A stretch of 64,000 bases of DNA from an uncultured bacterium (GCA_902763805.1 CACWTN010000001.1:257069-321068); one strand, 5' to 3'. Counted from the stretch's first letter, positions 8,391-17,958 are shown. Notes: a model not told the origin generated them from the sequence alone. Program-made: numbers and translations.

Positions 8391-10481
8391 TTAGCCTTTG
8401 CTCGCTCCCGCTTTTTCGATAATTTCTTTTTCGATGTTAGCTGGAACTTGTTCGTATTTCTGGAATTCCATAGAGAATGTACCACGACCCTGAGTATTAG
8501 ATCTCAGGTCAGTAGCGTAACCGAACATGTTAGCCAAAGGAACAACTGCTCTAACAATTACGTTACCTGTGTTACCCTGTGGTTCCTGACCTTCAACACG
8601 ACCACGTCTTCTTGAAATATCACCGATGATTGTACCTGTGAATTCATCAGGAATTTCGATTTCAACCTTCATCATAGGTTCAAGGATACATGGCTGAGCT
8701 TTCTTACAACCATCTTTGATTGCCATAGAACCGGCAATTTTGAACGCCATTTCTGAAGAGTCGACTTCGTGGTAAGAACCGTCATAAAGTTCAACCTTAA
8801 CGTCTATCATCGGATAGCCTGCTAAGATACCGCCTTCAAGAGCTTCTTCCATACCTTTTCTTGCAGGTTCGATGTATTCCTTAGGAATAGCACCACCGAC
8901 GATTTTGTTTTCAAATACAAAACCTTCGTTTTCGCCTGCAGGCATGATTCTGACTTTACAGTGACCGTACTGACCTTTACCACCTGACTGACGGATAAAT
9001 TTAGAATCCTGATCAGCAGTTCCTCTGATAGTTTCACGGTAAGCAACCTGCGGTTTACCAATGTTAGCTTCGACTTTGAATTCTCTTAACATACGGTCAA
9101 CGATGATATCAAGGTGAAGTTCGCCCATACCTGAAATAATTGTCTGACCTGTTTCTGTATCAGATTTAACTCTGAATGAAGGATCTTCTTCAGCAAGTTT
9201 CTGAAGAGCGATACCCATCTTATCCTGGTCAGCTTTTGTTTTTGGTTCAATAGCAACCGAGATAACCGGTTCAGGGAAGTTAATTTTTTCTAAGATAATA
9301 GGTGCTTTTTCATCACAAAGCGTATCACCTGTTGTAGTATCTTTAAGACCTACAGCAGCGCAGATATCACCTGCGTAAACTTCAGTTTCTTCAAGTCTCT
9401 GGTCAGCATACATACGAACCAATCTTGAAATTCTTTCTTTCTTACCGTTAGAAGCGTTAAGAACGTAAGAACCTGAAGTGATAACACCTGAGTATATTCT
9501 CATAAATGTTAAACGACCAACGAACGGGTCTGTCATAACTTTGAATGCCAAAGATGAGAACGGTTCATCATCAGATGAATGTCTTTCAACTTTAGTACCG
9601 TCTTCAAGTTCACCTTCGATAGCTTTAACATCAACAGGGCTTGGCATATAGTAAACAACGTTGTCTAACAATAACTGAACACCTTTGTTCTTGAATGCTG
9701 TACCGCAGCATACAGGAACGATTTTGTTGTTACATACTGCTTTTCTTAAGCCTGCTCTGAGTTCATCAACAGTGATTGAATCAGGATCTTCAAAGAATTT
9801 TTCCATCAAATCATCATCTTCACCTGCGATAGCTTCAACCATAGCATCATGGTATTCTTTAGCTTTTGCCTGTAAATCTGCAGGAATTTCTTCTTCTTTA
9901 ATATCAGTACCTAAATCGTTAGTGTAGATTTCAGCTTTCATAGTCATAAGGTCAACCAAACCTGTAAACTTGTCTTCTGCACCGATAGGTAACTGGATAG
10001 GAACAGCATTTCCGCCTAATCTGTTTTTAATTTGGTCAACTACACGGTAGAAGTCTGCACCTGTTCTGTCCATTTTGTTAACGAATACCATACGAGGTAC
10101 TTCATATCTGTTAGCTTGTCTCCAAACTGTTTCAGACTGTGATTGAACACCACCTACTGCACAGAATACAGCGATTACACCGTCTAATACACGGAGTGAA
10201 CGTTCAACTTCGATAGTGAAGTCAACGTGCCCGGGGGTGTCAATAATGTTAATTTGGTGTCCTTTCCATTGAGCAGTAACAGCTGCTGATTGGATTGTGA
10301 TACCTCTTTCTCTTTCTTGTTCCATAAAGTCGGTAACAGCTGCACCATCGTGAACTTCACCTAATTTATGAGTTTTACCTGTATAAAACAGGATACGTTC
10401 AGTTGTAGTGGTTTTACCTGCGTCGATGTGAGCGGCAATACCAATATTTCTGATTTTCTCTAATGGAGTTTTTCTAGCCAT
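8391..10481 (-). CDS. fusA: Elongation factor G
   Basis: EF-G is the GTPase that drives ribosome translocation. 696 residues, full length. G1 is [18 protein letters not shown] near residue 14; G2 has [10 protein letters not shown]3 is [22 protein letters not shown]4 is NKMD near residue 140; G5 is [10 protein letters not shown]-like. Domains II-V are complete, including [12 protein letters not shown] and [16 protein letters not shown]. It has an AAGGA ribosome-binding site. It stands alone rather than in the classic rpsL-rpsG-fusA-tuf operon, with the 0.9-kb structured region upstream. Confidence 0.98.
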   Translation of the reverse strand: MARKTPLEKIRNIGIAAHIDAGKTTTTERILFYTGKTHKLGEVHDGAAVTDFMEQERERGITIQSAAVTAQWKGHQINIIDTPGHVDFTIEVERSLRVLDGVIAVFCAVGGVQSQSETVWRQANRYEVPRMVFVNKMDRTGADFYRVVDQIKNRLGGNAVPIQLPIGAEDKFTGLVDLMTMKAEIYTNDLGTDIKEEEIPADLQAKAKEYHDAMVEAIAGEDDDLMEKFFEDPDSITVDELRAGLRKAVCNNKIVPVCCGTAFKNKGVQLLLDNVVYYMPSPVDVKAIEGELEDGTKVERHSSDDEPFSSLAFKVMTDPFVGRLTFMRIYSGVITSGSYVLNASNGKKERISRLVRMYADQRLEETEVYAGDICAAVGLKDTTTGDTLCDEKAPIILEKINFPEPVISVAIEPKTKADQDKMGIALQKLAEEDPSFRVKSDTETGQTIISGMGELHLDIIVDRMLREFKVEANIGKPQVAYRETIRGTADQDSKFIRQSGGKGQYGHCKVRIMPAGENEGFVFENKIVGGAIPKEYIEPARKGMEEALEGGILAGYPMIDVKVELYDGSYHEVDSSEMAFKIAGSMAIKDGCKKAQPCILEPMMKVEIEIPDEFTGTIIGDISRRRGRVEGQEPQGNTGNVIVRAVVPLANMFGYATDLRSNTQGRGTFSMEFQKYEQVPANIEKEIIEKAGASKG

Positions 10482-10506
10482 TTTTCTTTTTCCTTCTATT
10501 TTTATT

Positions 10507-10526
10507 GTCGGTTTAGTAAGACCGAC
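10507..10526. other. Small hairpin in the fusA leader
   Basis: GTCGGT (10507-10512) pairs with ACCGAC (10521-10526) about 25 bases upstream of the fusA ribosome-binding site on the minus strand. It could be a 5'-UTR stem that modulates translation. No known regulatory RNA was recognised. Confidence 0.35.
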
Positions 10527-10644
10527 CTACTACTATTTATACTTTTTGTGCAAAAATGCACACTACGATTATGCTGTTTTTACCAGCTAATTTTATTCTC
10601 TCATGAACATGGGTAAATGCAAACATGGTGTAAAATTTTACATA

Positions 10645-10670
10645 CATCAAAATAAGCATTTTGATGTGTA
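10645..10670. repeat. Left 26-bp terminal inverted palindrome
   Basis: A hairpin with arms CATCAAAAT / ATTTTGATG and loop AAGC, followed by GTGTA. The full 26 bp recurs exactly, in inverted orientation, at 11307-11332. The two copies bracket the structured gene-free region. Confidence 0.9.
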
Positions 10671-11306
10671 GTATTATTTTATTTATATGTAACTTTCTTT
10701 ATCATTAAAGAAAGTTACCAAAGAAACTGCCCAAGCAAACACTACGCTCACTAATCAATTGTAATGTTCGACCTGAGCAAGTGAACTCAGGACATTAGTG
10801 GGTAAATGTACTATTTTAAGTAAACATACAAGATTTATTTAAAACAGACATTTACTCCACATAAGTCCTTCAGACAGAACTTGCTCTGTTACTGTCTCAC
10901 TAACATTGATTGTTCGCTTCGTAAGGCTTGGGGAACAACAGCAATAAAAAATTAAAACATAAGGGGTTCGGGGCACAACGGAATGAGCAAAAATTCTTGG
11001 TGAAGCAATAACAAAGAGAGTGCTGTTTGAGGAACAGGCGGGTTGTAAATTCGCTATTCTATTTAAACTACAAAGTATCTTTTTTATAAAGAATTTACCC
11101 CGAATGTTCCGAGTTCACTCTATTAGGCTGAACCAAAGAATTGTTTAGCGAATGAAGTTACAGCCCTGAGAGTTTCTTTTGCCTCTTTCTTTGCGGTCAA
11201 AGAAAGGGGCATAATAAAAAGTATTATAGATTTTTCGGCACTTTGTTAATGTAAAAAATAAAAAAAATAAAACATTTTGTCTAAAAAAGACGATAAAAAA
11301 CTATTT
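10671..11306. repeat. Structured non-coding element: four diverged copies of one module in head-to-head pairs
   Basis: No gene is visible in this stretch. By eye it contains two head-to-head module pairs. Each pair has a 54-base centre that begins GTAAAT and ends ATTTAC (10802-10855 and 11045-11098, offset 243). Going outwards, the arms share blocks such as GTyCyGAGTTCACT...AGG..GAAC, a TTAGxGA block, and AGTTTCTTT followed by a CTTTCTTT/AAAGAAAG hairpin (10689-10718 and about 11183-11207). The outer arms are the best matched to each other; the inner arms (about 10856-10945 and 10960-11040) match each other around GTyCCTxCA.ACAG.ACT. It is not an ORF remnant that I can identify. It could be a MITE-like element, a structured RNA, or both. 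Confidence 0.6.
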
Positions 11307-11332
11307 TACACATCAAAATGCTTATTTTGATG
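11307..11332. repeat. Right 26-bp terminal inverted palindrome
   Basis: Exact reverse complement of 10645-10670, again a 9-bp hairpin with a 4-base loop. It lies about 80 bases upstream of mscL. Confidence 0.9.
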
Positions 11333-11410
11333 CAAATATATTCATAAATTTTGCCTTGTAATCTTTTTTTAAATTTGATAATATAACTTTGTAAAGAAAA
11401 GGAGTTTATT

Positions 11411-11875
11411 ATGTTTAAAAATTTAGGAAAAGAACTGCGTGACTTTATTTTACGCGGTAACGTAATGGACATGGCAGTCGGTATCATTATAGGTGCTGCA
11501 TTCGGTAAAATTGTTGATTCACTTGTTAAAGACATTATTATGCCGCCAATCGGATTTGTTTTGGGAAAAGTAGATTTTTCAAACCTGTACTTTACACTTT
11601 ATCCGCTGGGTGAAAAATATGATTCGCTTGATGCAGCAGCAAAAGCAGGTGCCGTAACTATTAACTACGGTTTGTTCATTAATACGGTTATCAGCTTTTT
11701 AATCGTTGCATGTGCAATTTTTGCTTTAATCAAAATTGTTAATACGATTAAAAATACGGCTTGTAAAGAAGAAGCCGCTGAAGAAGCTGCTACAGAAAAA
11801 ACTTGTCCGTTCTGCTGTACTCAAATTCCTATCAATGCTAAAAAATGCCCGCATTGTACATCTGAGTTAGGCTAG
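11411..11875 (+). CDS. mscL: Large-conductance mechanosensitive channel MscL
   Basis: MscL opens under membrane tension to release solutes during osmotic down-shock. 154 residues. The N-terminal amphipathic helix and first membrane segment are clear (RDFILRGNVMDMAVGIIIGAAFGKIVDSLVKDIIMPPIG), followed by a periplasmic loop and TM2 (residues about 75-100, GLFINTVISFLIVACAIFALI). The C-terminus is unusual: after an acidic, Ala-rich linker it ends in a zinc-ribbon-like CPFC-x-CxxxxPINAKKCPHC. An AAAGGAG site precedes the ATG. A terminator follows. Confidence 0.96.
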   Translation: MFKNLGKELRDFILRGNVMDMAVGIIIGAAFGKIVDSLVKDIIMPPIGFVLGKVDFSNLYFTLYPLGEKYDSLDAAAKAGAVTINYGLFINTVISFLIVACAIFALIKIVNTIKNTACKEEAAEEAATEKTCPFCCTQIPINAKKCPHCTSELG

Positions 11876-11893
11876 CAGATAAATAAAATTATT

Positions 11894-11927
11894 AAAAAGC
11901 GTTCAGAAAAATTCTGAGCGCTTTTTT
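11894..11927 (+). terminator. Rho-independent terminator of mscL
   Basis: AAAAAGCGTTCAGAA pairs with TTCTGAGCGCTTTTT (one wobble pair) and is followed by a T-run. It lies 18 bases after the mscL stop. Confidence 0.85.
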
Positions 11928-11969
11928 GTTTAAGAAATATTTTCATCCTGCCTATTTTTTCTCTTATTT

Positions 11970-12548
11970 TTAATCAGTCTTAAATCCTATTTTTGAAGGT
12001 TTTGTTCTATTCATTAATAAATCTATTGCTTCATATATTTTTTGCTTATCGTTTTCGTTGTCTTTACAATATTGCATAAAATACTGTTCTAATTCGGTAA
12101 ACCGTTTTGTTAAATCCTTATGTTCAAGTACATAGTGACGAACTTGTACAAAGGTATTCATTATTTGAATATTTATTTGAATTGCTTTTTTAGAACGAAG
12201 AACGGAAGATAACATTGCCACTCCTTGTTCCGTAAAAACAAATGGTAACTTTTGTCTGCCGCCCCTTTTTTTAACGTGCGGAGTCGTTTGGCTAAGCTTT
12301 GTTAAATTACATTTACCCCTTTTTTCTTCCGAATTTTTTGAAATCACATTTTGTGATATCAAAGTTTGAAATTCCTCTTGTGTCAGTTGAAACATAAAAC
12401 TAATCGGAAATCTTTCAATGTTACGTTTAACAGCCTGATTTAAAGTTCTGGTTTCTGTTTCATACAACATGGCAAGGTCACTGTCGAGCATAACCCGTTG
12501 ACCTCGTATAACATATATTAGGTTTTGGATTTGTACTAAATCATTCAT
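11970..12548 (-). CDS. ORF6N-domain protein (phage antirepressor-type)
   Basis: 192 residues. Residues about 8-95 match the ORF6N domain: IRGQRVMLDSDLAMLYETETRTLNQAVKRNIERFP, then FMFQLTQEEF and FTEQGVAMLSSVL near residue 105. The C-terminal part is a charged helix (ELEQYFMQYCKDNENDKQKIYEAID). ORF6N proteins come from large DNA phages and prophages, where they act as DNA-binding antirepressors, but they are also common as single chromosomal genes in gut bacteria. Nothing else phage-like is nearby, so this is either a domesticated gene or the remains of an old insertion. Confidence 0.85.
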   Translation of the reverse strand: MNDLVQIQNLIYVIRGQRVMLDSDLAMLYETETRTLNQAVKRNIERFPISFMFQLTQEEFQTLISQNVISKNSEEKRGKCNLTKLSQTTPHVKKRGGRQKLPFVFTEQGVAMLSSVLRSKKAIQINIQIMNTFVQVRHYVLEHKDLTKRFTELEQYFMQYCKDNENDKQKIYEAIDLLMNRTKPSKIGFKTD

Positions 12549-12624
12549 AAAATTATTTTAATATATTTTCAAACTTTTGTCTATCTTACATTAAGTTTAA
12601 TGTAAACATCTGCTTGAGATTACT

Positions 12625-12654
12625 AAAAAAGAGGATGACCAAATGGTCATCCTC
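12625..12654 (-). terminator. Rho-independent terminator of the SLH gene
   Basis: On the minus strand, GAGGATGACC / GGTCATCCTC (12654-12645 and 12640-12631) forms a 10-bp stem with a 4-base loop, followed by a run of T (12630-12625). It lies just after the SLH gene stop. Confidence 0.92.
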
Positions 12655-12681
12655 TCCGATTAACTTTTTTATATTCAGTTA

Positions 12682-14106
12682 TTAGAACTGGATAGTTAAT
12701 ACTTCATCAGGATTCAATGCAGAATCGTTAGTTGTGTTAGGTACGATGATGTACTTAAGTTCATCAACTAATTCATAGCATACACCGAATACACCTGTTG
12801 TTGTAGTTTTAACGATATTTGTAGTACCTTTACCTACTGCAATAACACCGCTTGACAAGTCTTTAAGACCTTTGAGCGGGTGTAAGCAGAATGTATCAGA
12901 TACTGCATCACCTACGTTATCAACAACTTCTTCAGTTCCGTTAGAAATTACGTTACCAACAGTAGAAACTGTTCTGCCTGAAACGCCAGCTGTTCTGCCA
13001 ACGAATTCAACAGGAGCAGAAAGTAATCTTGCTGCAATGTTCGGATTTTTCTTAACATCAACTGATGCGCTTGTTGCATATTTCGGGAATGAAGCCTTCA
13101 TACCATTGCCCTTGATTTCTTTGAATGATACTTCAATGTAACCAGGGTTCTTAACGCCAGGTCTTACAACACCTGTTACAACACCCTTAACAGTTGAACC
13201 TGCAGGGAATGTAACACCTTCAACTACAGCTGATTCTGTAGTCTTAGCTGTGAATGTATCACCTACGTTAGAAGTTCTAGCTGAAAGTCTTTCACTCAAC
13301 TTGATAGTTACCTGAGTTGGCATATAAGCTGTAGCACAGCCTTCAGCACCCTTAGATGTATCAATGTGGAATTTAGCTTTCATAGCTGCAATCATGTATG
13401 CAACCTGTTCTCTTGTTAAGTATTCAGCTGAAACAATTTTGTCCTGTTCAGGAAGTGCTTCTAAGATACCTGAAGCAATAACTTCATTTGAGCAGCCAAT
13501 TGCCCAGTTAGGAATGTATTTAACTTCCTGACCGTTGTAAACAGGAGTTGCTGATGCATCGTGGTTTACAACCATTAACTTAGCAAATGTAGCGAATACT
13601 TCTGCCTTTGTAATTGCCTGATCAGGTTTGAATGTATTATCAGGATAACCAATCATAACGTCTGCTGCCAAAGCTTTGTCGATTTCAGATTTAGCCCAGT
13701 AAGTATCAGCTAAGTCAGTATATTTGTTAGCTGCTTCCTGGCTGAAGCCTAAACCTGTAACGATTTGCCAAGCAAGTTCTGAACGAAGAATAGCTGACTT
13801 AACATCATAAGCTGCAGCTCTCTTTGTATCCATTGAATTCTTCATATCAGATAAAGCTTGTTTTGCAGCTTTTCCGATAATAACATTTTCTTTTCCTGTA
13901 ATTGTTTTAGCAGTAGCAGGTTTAAATACCTTTGCACCTGTAGTAACTGCATCTGTGTCACCTGTTAAAAGTGAGTGACCTTGTGTACTAAATAATGTAG
14001 GATGCGCATATGCTTGAACATCTCCTGTAGGAGCGCTTGCGAATGCAATTCCTGAAGACAAACATACAACACCAAGTGTTGCTAAAATTTCTTTAGATAG
14101 TCTCAT
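12682..14106 (-). CDS. Secreted SLH-domain envelope protein
   Basis: Exported protein, 474 residues from the ATG at 14106, chosen because AAAGGAG lies 4 bases upstream. The signal peptide is MRLSKEILATLGVVCLSSGIAFA. S-layer-homology motifs lie at about residues 100-240 (AILRSELAWQIVTGLGF; ADVMIGYPDNTFKPDQAITKAEVFATFAKL; EYLTREQVAYMIAAMK), which anchor proteins to wall polysaccharide. The C-terminal half is beta-rich (TVKGVVTGVVRPGVKNPGYIEVSFKEIKG) with a final segment naming no known domain. Cyanobacteria and relatives use SLH domains in outer-membrane proteins. Own promoter region and terminator suggest strong single-gene expression. Confidence 0.85.
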   Translation of the reverse strand: MRLSKEILATLGVVCLSSGIAFASAPTGDVQAYAHPTLFSTQGHSLLTGDTDAVTTGAKVFKPATAKTITGKENVIIGKAAKQALSDMKNSMDTKRAAAYDVKSAILRSELAWQIVTGLGFSQEAANKYTDLADTYWAKSEIDKALAADVMIGYPDNTFKPDQAITKAEVFATFAKLMVVNHDASATPVYNGQEVKYIPNWAIGCSNEVIASGILEALPEQDKIVSAEYLTREQVAYMIAAMKAKFHIDTSKGAEGCATAYMPTQVTIKLSERLSARTSNVGDTFTAKTTESAVVEGVTFPAGSTVKGVVTGVVRPGVKNPGYIEVSFKEIKGNGMKASFPKYATSASVDVKKNPNIAARLLSAPVEFVGRTAGVSGRTVSTVGNVISNGTEEVVDNVGDAVSDTFCLHPLKGLKDLSSGVIAVGKGTTNIVKTTTTGVFGVCYELVDELKYIIVPNTTNDSALNPDEVLTIQF

Positions 14107-14194
14107 ACTTCTCCTTTCGTATAATTTCCACATCTATTTTACTACAAATATGAAAAAATGTAACATGTTTTTTTAAATATTTCCAACTTTAGTA

Positions 14195-15190
14195 TTACTT
14201 TTTAGGCATCAAATAAGCCTGAGGATAGCAGTAATCTTCTCTGAAACCTATTCTGCGATAGAGTTTCAATGCTTTATAATTATTTGTTTCGGTTGTAACA
14301 TTTACTTCCGTAAAATATCTTTTATTAAGTTTTGTCCAATCAACAATTGTTTTTATTGAACGGTTAAGCAGATGTTCGGAAAATCCTTTGCCTCTGTGGT
14401 TTTTATCTATTGCAACAAGAGGAACGTTCGCAATAGTGCCTCCCGTAACATTTGAAAGCGCAAAACCGACCGGCAAATCGTTGTACAGCAGAACTGACGT
14501 TACTTCCGGCAAAAATTCACCATAAATATTATCTACAACTTTGTTAATGATGTCTTTTGTACCTTCAAATGACTTAAATCTCGGGTCAAAAAGAGCATCC
14601 TGAGAATCCTTGAAAGATTCGTGAATAACTTTTATCAAATCTTCGCGGTACAGGTCGCTGTAACCTACAACTTTATATCCTTCCGGCAGCTCGTTTAATT
14701 TCATATTCTCAAGTATTCTTTCTGACGATGCATTTCCCATAAAGAAACGCATAACAGCAAGTCCGACAAATTTGAACCCGAATTTTGCCACGTCAGACGT
14801 GAATACAGATTGATGTCCAAGCATCGGGTATGTAACAACTTTTGACATTCTTTCAGCTTCCGTAAGCGCCATAAACTGTTCTATCAGAAGCTTGATTTTT
14901 GTAATCTCGTCTTCTGTTCCGAGGCAGTGAATAATATTTAGTTCTATTGCCTCTGAAATTGAAGTTGTATAAACAAGGAATGCCGTCGGAATTTCATTTT
15001 CTTTTAAAACAATACAGCTCAAATATTTTTGCTCTACAGCCTCTATAAATTCTTCATATTCAAGCGGAGCAAGTTCAAACTTATATTCTTCAACCGCTTT
15101 TGATTTAAAATCGGTATAAACCCCTTTAAAAATTCTGTAAGAGTCTTTTTCTAATAATTCTACTTTGTAATTGTTCTCTTTTTCTGACAT
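14195..15190 (-). CDS. GNAT-family N-acetyltransferase
   Basis: About 331 residues. The C-terminal GNAT domain is clear: LPVGFALSNVTGG, then the acetyl-CoA loop DKNHRGKGFSEHLL (R/Q-x-x-G-x-G/A), and NNYKALKLYRRIGFRED. The N-terminal half (residues about 1-170) also has a GNAT-like layout (YLSCIVLKENEIPTAFLVY) and may be a degenerate second domain. The start is put at 15190 (MSEKENN) because GAGG lies 6 bases upstream; an ATG at 15202 overlapping the ribBA stop is the alternative. It follows ribBA without a gap, so it is likely co-transcribed. The acceptor is unknown. Confidence 0.82.
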   Translation of the reverse strand: MSEKENNYKVELLEKDSYRIFKGVYTDFKSKAVEEYKFELAPLEYEEFIEAVEQKYLSCIVLKENEIPTAFLVYTTSISEAIELNIIHCLGTEDEITKIKLLIEQFMALTEAERMSKVVTYPMLGHQSVFTSDVAKFGFKFVGLAVMRFFMGNASSERILENMKLNELPEGYKVVGYSDLYREDLIKVIHESFKDSQDALFDPRFKSFEGTKDIINKVVDNIYGEFLPEVTSVLLYNDLPVGFALSNVTGGTIANVPLVAIDKNHRGKGFSEHLLNRSIKTIVDWTKLNKRYFTEVNVTTETNNYKALKLYRRIGFREDYCYPQAYLMPKK

Positions 15191-15198
15191 TATTAACC

Positions 15199-16413
15199 TC
15201 ATAGTATATGGTGCATTTTTTCGCGTTTTGTTTCCATATATCGTTTATTGTATTTTGTTTCTTCGGATTTAATATTAATATTTTCATGCATAGTTAAACC
15301 GTACCCTTTAAGACCGATAATCTTTTTGGGGTTATTGGTAATAAGATTAAAGTTATTAAATCCCAAATCCAGTATAATCTGAGCTCCGACACCGTAATTT
15401 CTCAAATCCGGCGCAAAACCCAATGATACATTAGCTTCAACCGTATCCTGTCCCTGTTCCTGAAGCTTGTATGCTTTCAATTTATTTATTAAACCGATTC
15501 CTCTGCCTTCGTGGTCACGAATATAAATAACGGCACCTTTTCCGTACTCTGATATCATTTTAAGAGCTGCATGCAGCTGCCAGTTACAATCACACTTCAG
15601 ACTGTGGAACACATCACCAGTCAGGCATTCACTGTGAACTCTGATTAACGGAATTTTCTCAGAGCCGTCATCTTTGACCATTGCAACGTGTTCACATCCT
15701 GTTATCGTATCTGTATACCCGATTATGTTAAAATCACCGAATTTTGTCGGCAAAAATACTTCAACTTCTCTTTTTACAAACCTTTCGCTTCTAAGCCTGT
15801 ATGCAATAAGGTCTGCAACAGTAATTATTTTAAAACCGTGTTCACGCGCAAACTTAAACAAGTCATCACGACGAGCCATTGTTCCGTCGTCTTTCATAAT
15901 TTCGCACATAATACCTGCAGGTCTGTGACCGCAGAGTTTAGCCAAATCGACAACAGCTTCCGTATGCCCGCAGCGTTTAAGCACTCCGCCTTTTCTTGCA
16001 ACACACGGGAATAAGTGTCCGGGGCGGCGCAAATCCGACGGCTGGGCATCTGGTGCAATTGCAACTTCAATGGTTTTTGCTCTGTCATACGCAGAAACAC
16101 CCGTTGTCACACCGTACTTCTGGCTTGCGTCAATACTCAGAGAGAATGCTGTCTGCATTGATTCGGTATTTCTTTCAACCATCTGAGGCAAATCAAGCTG
16201 TTTTGCTATTTCATCAGAGATAGCAAGGCAAACTATTCCTCTGCATTCTTTGGTAATAAAATTAACAAGCTCCGGCGTTACAAACTGTGCAGAACAAATC
16301 AAATCGCCTTCGTTTTCTCTGTCCTCATCGTCAGCAACAACAAGAGGTTTTCCTAATTTAAAATCCTCTAATGCTTCCTCTATCGTATTAAATTGATTTG
16401 TGTTTGACGTCAT
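15199..16413 (-). CDS. ribBA: Bifunctional 3,4-dihydroxy-2-butanone-4-phosphate synthase / GTP cyclohydrolase II
   Basis: Fusion enzyme that makes both precursors of riboflavin. Residues about 1-205 are RibB, with DDEDRENEGDL and the later RPGHLFPCVARKGGVLKRCGHTEAVVDL segments. Residues about 206-404 are RibA, with the zinc cysteines ECLTGDVFHSLKCDC and the catalytic RDHEGRGIGLINKLKAY. Length 404 is normal for RibBA. It starts 3 bases after the ribE stop and ends in TGA overlapping the acetyltransferase start region. No ribD or ribH is nearby. Confidence 0.97.
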   Translation of the reverse strand: MTSNTNQFNTIEEALEDFKLGKPLVVADDEDRENEGDLICSAQFVTPELVNFITKECRGIVCLAISDEIAKQLDLPQMVERNTESMQTAFSLSIDASQKYGVTTGVSAYDRAKTIEVAIAPDAQPSDLRRPGHLFPCVARKGGVLKRCGHTEAVVDLAKLCGHRPAGIMCEIMKDDGTMARRDDLFKFAREHGFKIITVADLIAYRLRSERFVKREVEVFLPTKFGDFNIIGYTDTITGCEHVAMVKDDGSEKIPLIRVHSECLTGDVFHSLKCDCNWQLHAALKMISEYGKGAVIYIRDHEGRGIGLINKLKAYKLQEQGQDTVEANVSLGFAPDLRNYGVGAQIILDLGFNNFNLITNNPKKIIGLKGYGLTMHENINIKSEETKYNKRYMETKREKMHHIL

Positions 16414-16416
16414 CTC

Positions 16417-17043
16417 TTAAAATCCATGCCGAGCCAGGAATTCCATGGTTATTCCTGATTTATTATCACCCGTTGATAAAAATTTTTCAACATATTTTGC
16501 CAAAATATCCGTTTCAATATTTACAAAATTACCTGTTTGTAAATATTTAAGATTTGTATTTTCAAAGGTATGCGGAATAACTGCAATTGTAATTTTGTTA
16601 TTCTCAATCTCAGCAACCGTAAGGCTTATACCGTTAATCGTTACTGAACCTTTTTTTACAACATACTTTGCAAGTTCGGAAGTAAGTTCAAACGTTAGCC
16701 TGAAAAATTCTCCGTCCTTTTTGATATTTACACTTCTTCCGACACCGTCTGTGTGTCCTGTAACAATATGACCGCCAAAGCGTCCGTTAAGCTGAATTGC
16801 CCGTTCCAGATTTACGCAGGAATCCGATTTCAACTCTTTTAGCGCAGTAACTTTCATTGTTTCGGGAGATACATCAGCATCAAAATAATCATGTCCCATA
16901 CCCGTTACAGTAAGGCACACACCGTTTACGGAAATACTGTCGCCAAGTTTTGTTCCTTCAAGAACTGTTTTGGCAAAAATCGTAATTTTATCACTTGTGA
17001 TAGCTTTTACTCTGCCTGTTTCTTCTATAATCCCTGTGAACAT
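16417..17043 (-). CDS. ribE: Riboflavin synthase alpha chain
   Basis: Converts two 6,7-dimethyl-8-ribityllumazine molecules into riboflavin. 208 residues with two lumazine-binding repeats: MFTGIIEETGRV at the start and GGHIVTGHTDGVG near residue 97, plus GDSISVNGVCLTV and GSVTINGISLTV at equivalent places in each half. It heads the ribE-ribBA-acetyltransferase unit. No FMN riboswitch fits upstream, because TATAAT is only 6 bases before ATG. Confidence 0.97.
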   Translation of the reverse strand: MFTGIIEETGRVKAITSDKITIFAKTVLEGTKLGDSISVNGVCLTVTGMGHDYFDADVSPETMKVTALKELKSDSCVNLERAIQLNGRFGGHIVTGHTDGVGRSVNIKKDGEFFRLTFELTSELAKYVVKKGSVTINGISLTVAEIENNKITIAVIPHTFENTNLKYLQTGNFVNIETDILAKYVEKFLSTGDNKSGITMEFLARHGF

Positions 17044-17055
17044 AAGTCAATTATA
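17044..17055 (-). promoter_or_regulatory. Leaderless-type -10 box of ribE
   Basis: TATAAT at 17055-17050 on the minus strand is followed by TGACTT and then the ATG of ribE. The start of transcription should fall on or next to the ATG. The -35 is weak. Confidence 0.6.
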
Positions 17056-17102
17056 ACATGGGTTTGGGGTAAATAGATGAGATGTGAAAATTTTGTAACA
17101 TT

Positions 17103-17954
17103 TTAGATTGTTGAATTTTGCCAGCTCAACATCGCCTGATATGAACTTCTTACCAGCGGACCTATCTGATAATTTTTAAATCCGATTTTTTTAGCAAGTT
17201 TTTTCAGTTCTTCAAACTCATCTAACGTATAATATTTTGCAACTTCAAGGTGAGCTTTAGAGGGTTGAATGTATTGTCCTATGGTAATTATATCAACTCC
17301 TGCTCTTTTTAAATCCTCAAGAGTTTCTTCTATTTCATTTATTTCTTCACCAAGACCTACCATAAGACCCGACTTTGTAATTATGTCAGAATTTTCTTTT
17401 ATATATTTTAAAACATTTATTGATAAATCATAATTCCCCTGAGGTCTTGCAGTTTTGAACAGTTCTTTAACTGTTTCAATATTATGATTAAAAACCTCGG
17501 GATGTGATTTGATAATAATATCCAAAGCTGAAGATTTGCCTTTGAAATCCGGAGTTAAAATCTCAATTTTTGAGTTGCAGACTTTCCTGATTTCTTCAAT
17601 ACAGTTTTTGAAATGCTCCGCGCCGCCGTCAGACAAATCATCCCGTGTAACAGAAGTTATAACCGCATATTTTAACCCAAGCTCTTTAACAGCCTGAGCT
17701 ATTCGTTTTGGTTCTTCAATATCCAAAGGTTCGGGTCTTGCGGTTGATATATTGCAATACCTGCAATTCCTTGTGCAGACATTTCCCATAACAAGAAAAG
17801 TCGCAGTATTTCTTGCATAACACTCACTTTTATTTGGACATCTTGCACCTTCGCATACGGTATTAAGACATTTATCTTTTAAAATATGCCTTACCGTTTT
17901 TGTTTTTTCCGTATCAATAATCGGACGCTTTAAATATTCGGGAAGCCTTGGCAA
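17103..17954 (-). CDS. lipA: Lipoyl synthase
   Basis: Radical-SAM enzyme that inserts two sulfurs into octanoyl-protein to make lipoyl cofactor. 283 residues. The auxiliary cluster cysteines are in CLNTVCEGARCPNKSEC, the radical-SAM cluster in CTRNCRYCN, and the C-terminal RSSY motif is LVRSSYQA. The start is a TTG, four bases after the accA stop; no ATG fits the family N-terminus better. Likely co-transcribed with accD and accA. Confidence 0.95.
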   Translation of the reverse strand: MPRLPEYLKRPIIDTEKTKTVRHILKDKCLNTVCEGARCPNKSECYARNTATFLVMGNVCTRNCRYCNISTARPEPLDIEEPKRIAQAVKELGLKYAVITSVTRDDLSDGGAEHFKNCIEEIRKVCNSKIEILTPDFKGKSSALDIIIKSHPEVFNHNIETVKELFKTARPQGNYDLSINVLKYIKENSDIITKSGLMVGLGEEINEIEETLEDLKRAGVDIITIGQYIQPSKAHLEVAKYYTLDEFEELKKLAKKIGFKNYQIGPLVRSSYQAMLSWQNSTI

Positions 17955-17958
17955 GTTA

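Noticed and set aside
16417-17102. FMN riboswitch before the riboflavin genes
   Set aside because: The -10 box is 6 bases from the ribE ATG, leaving no leader for a riboswitch.
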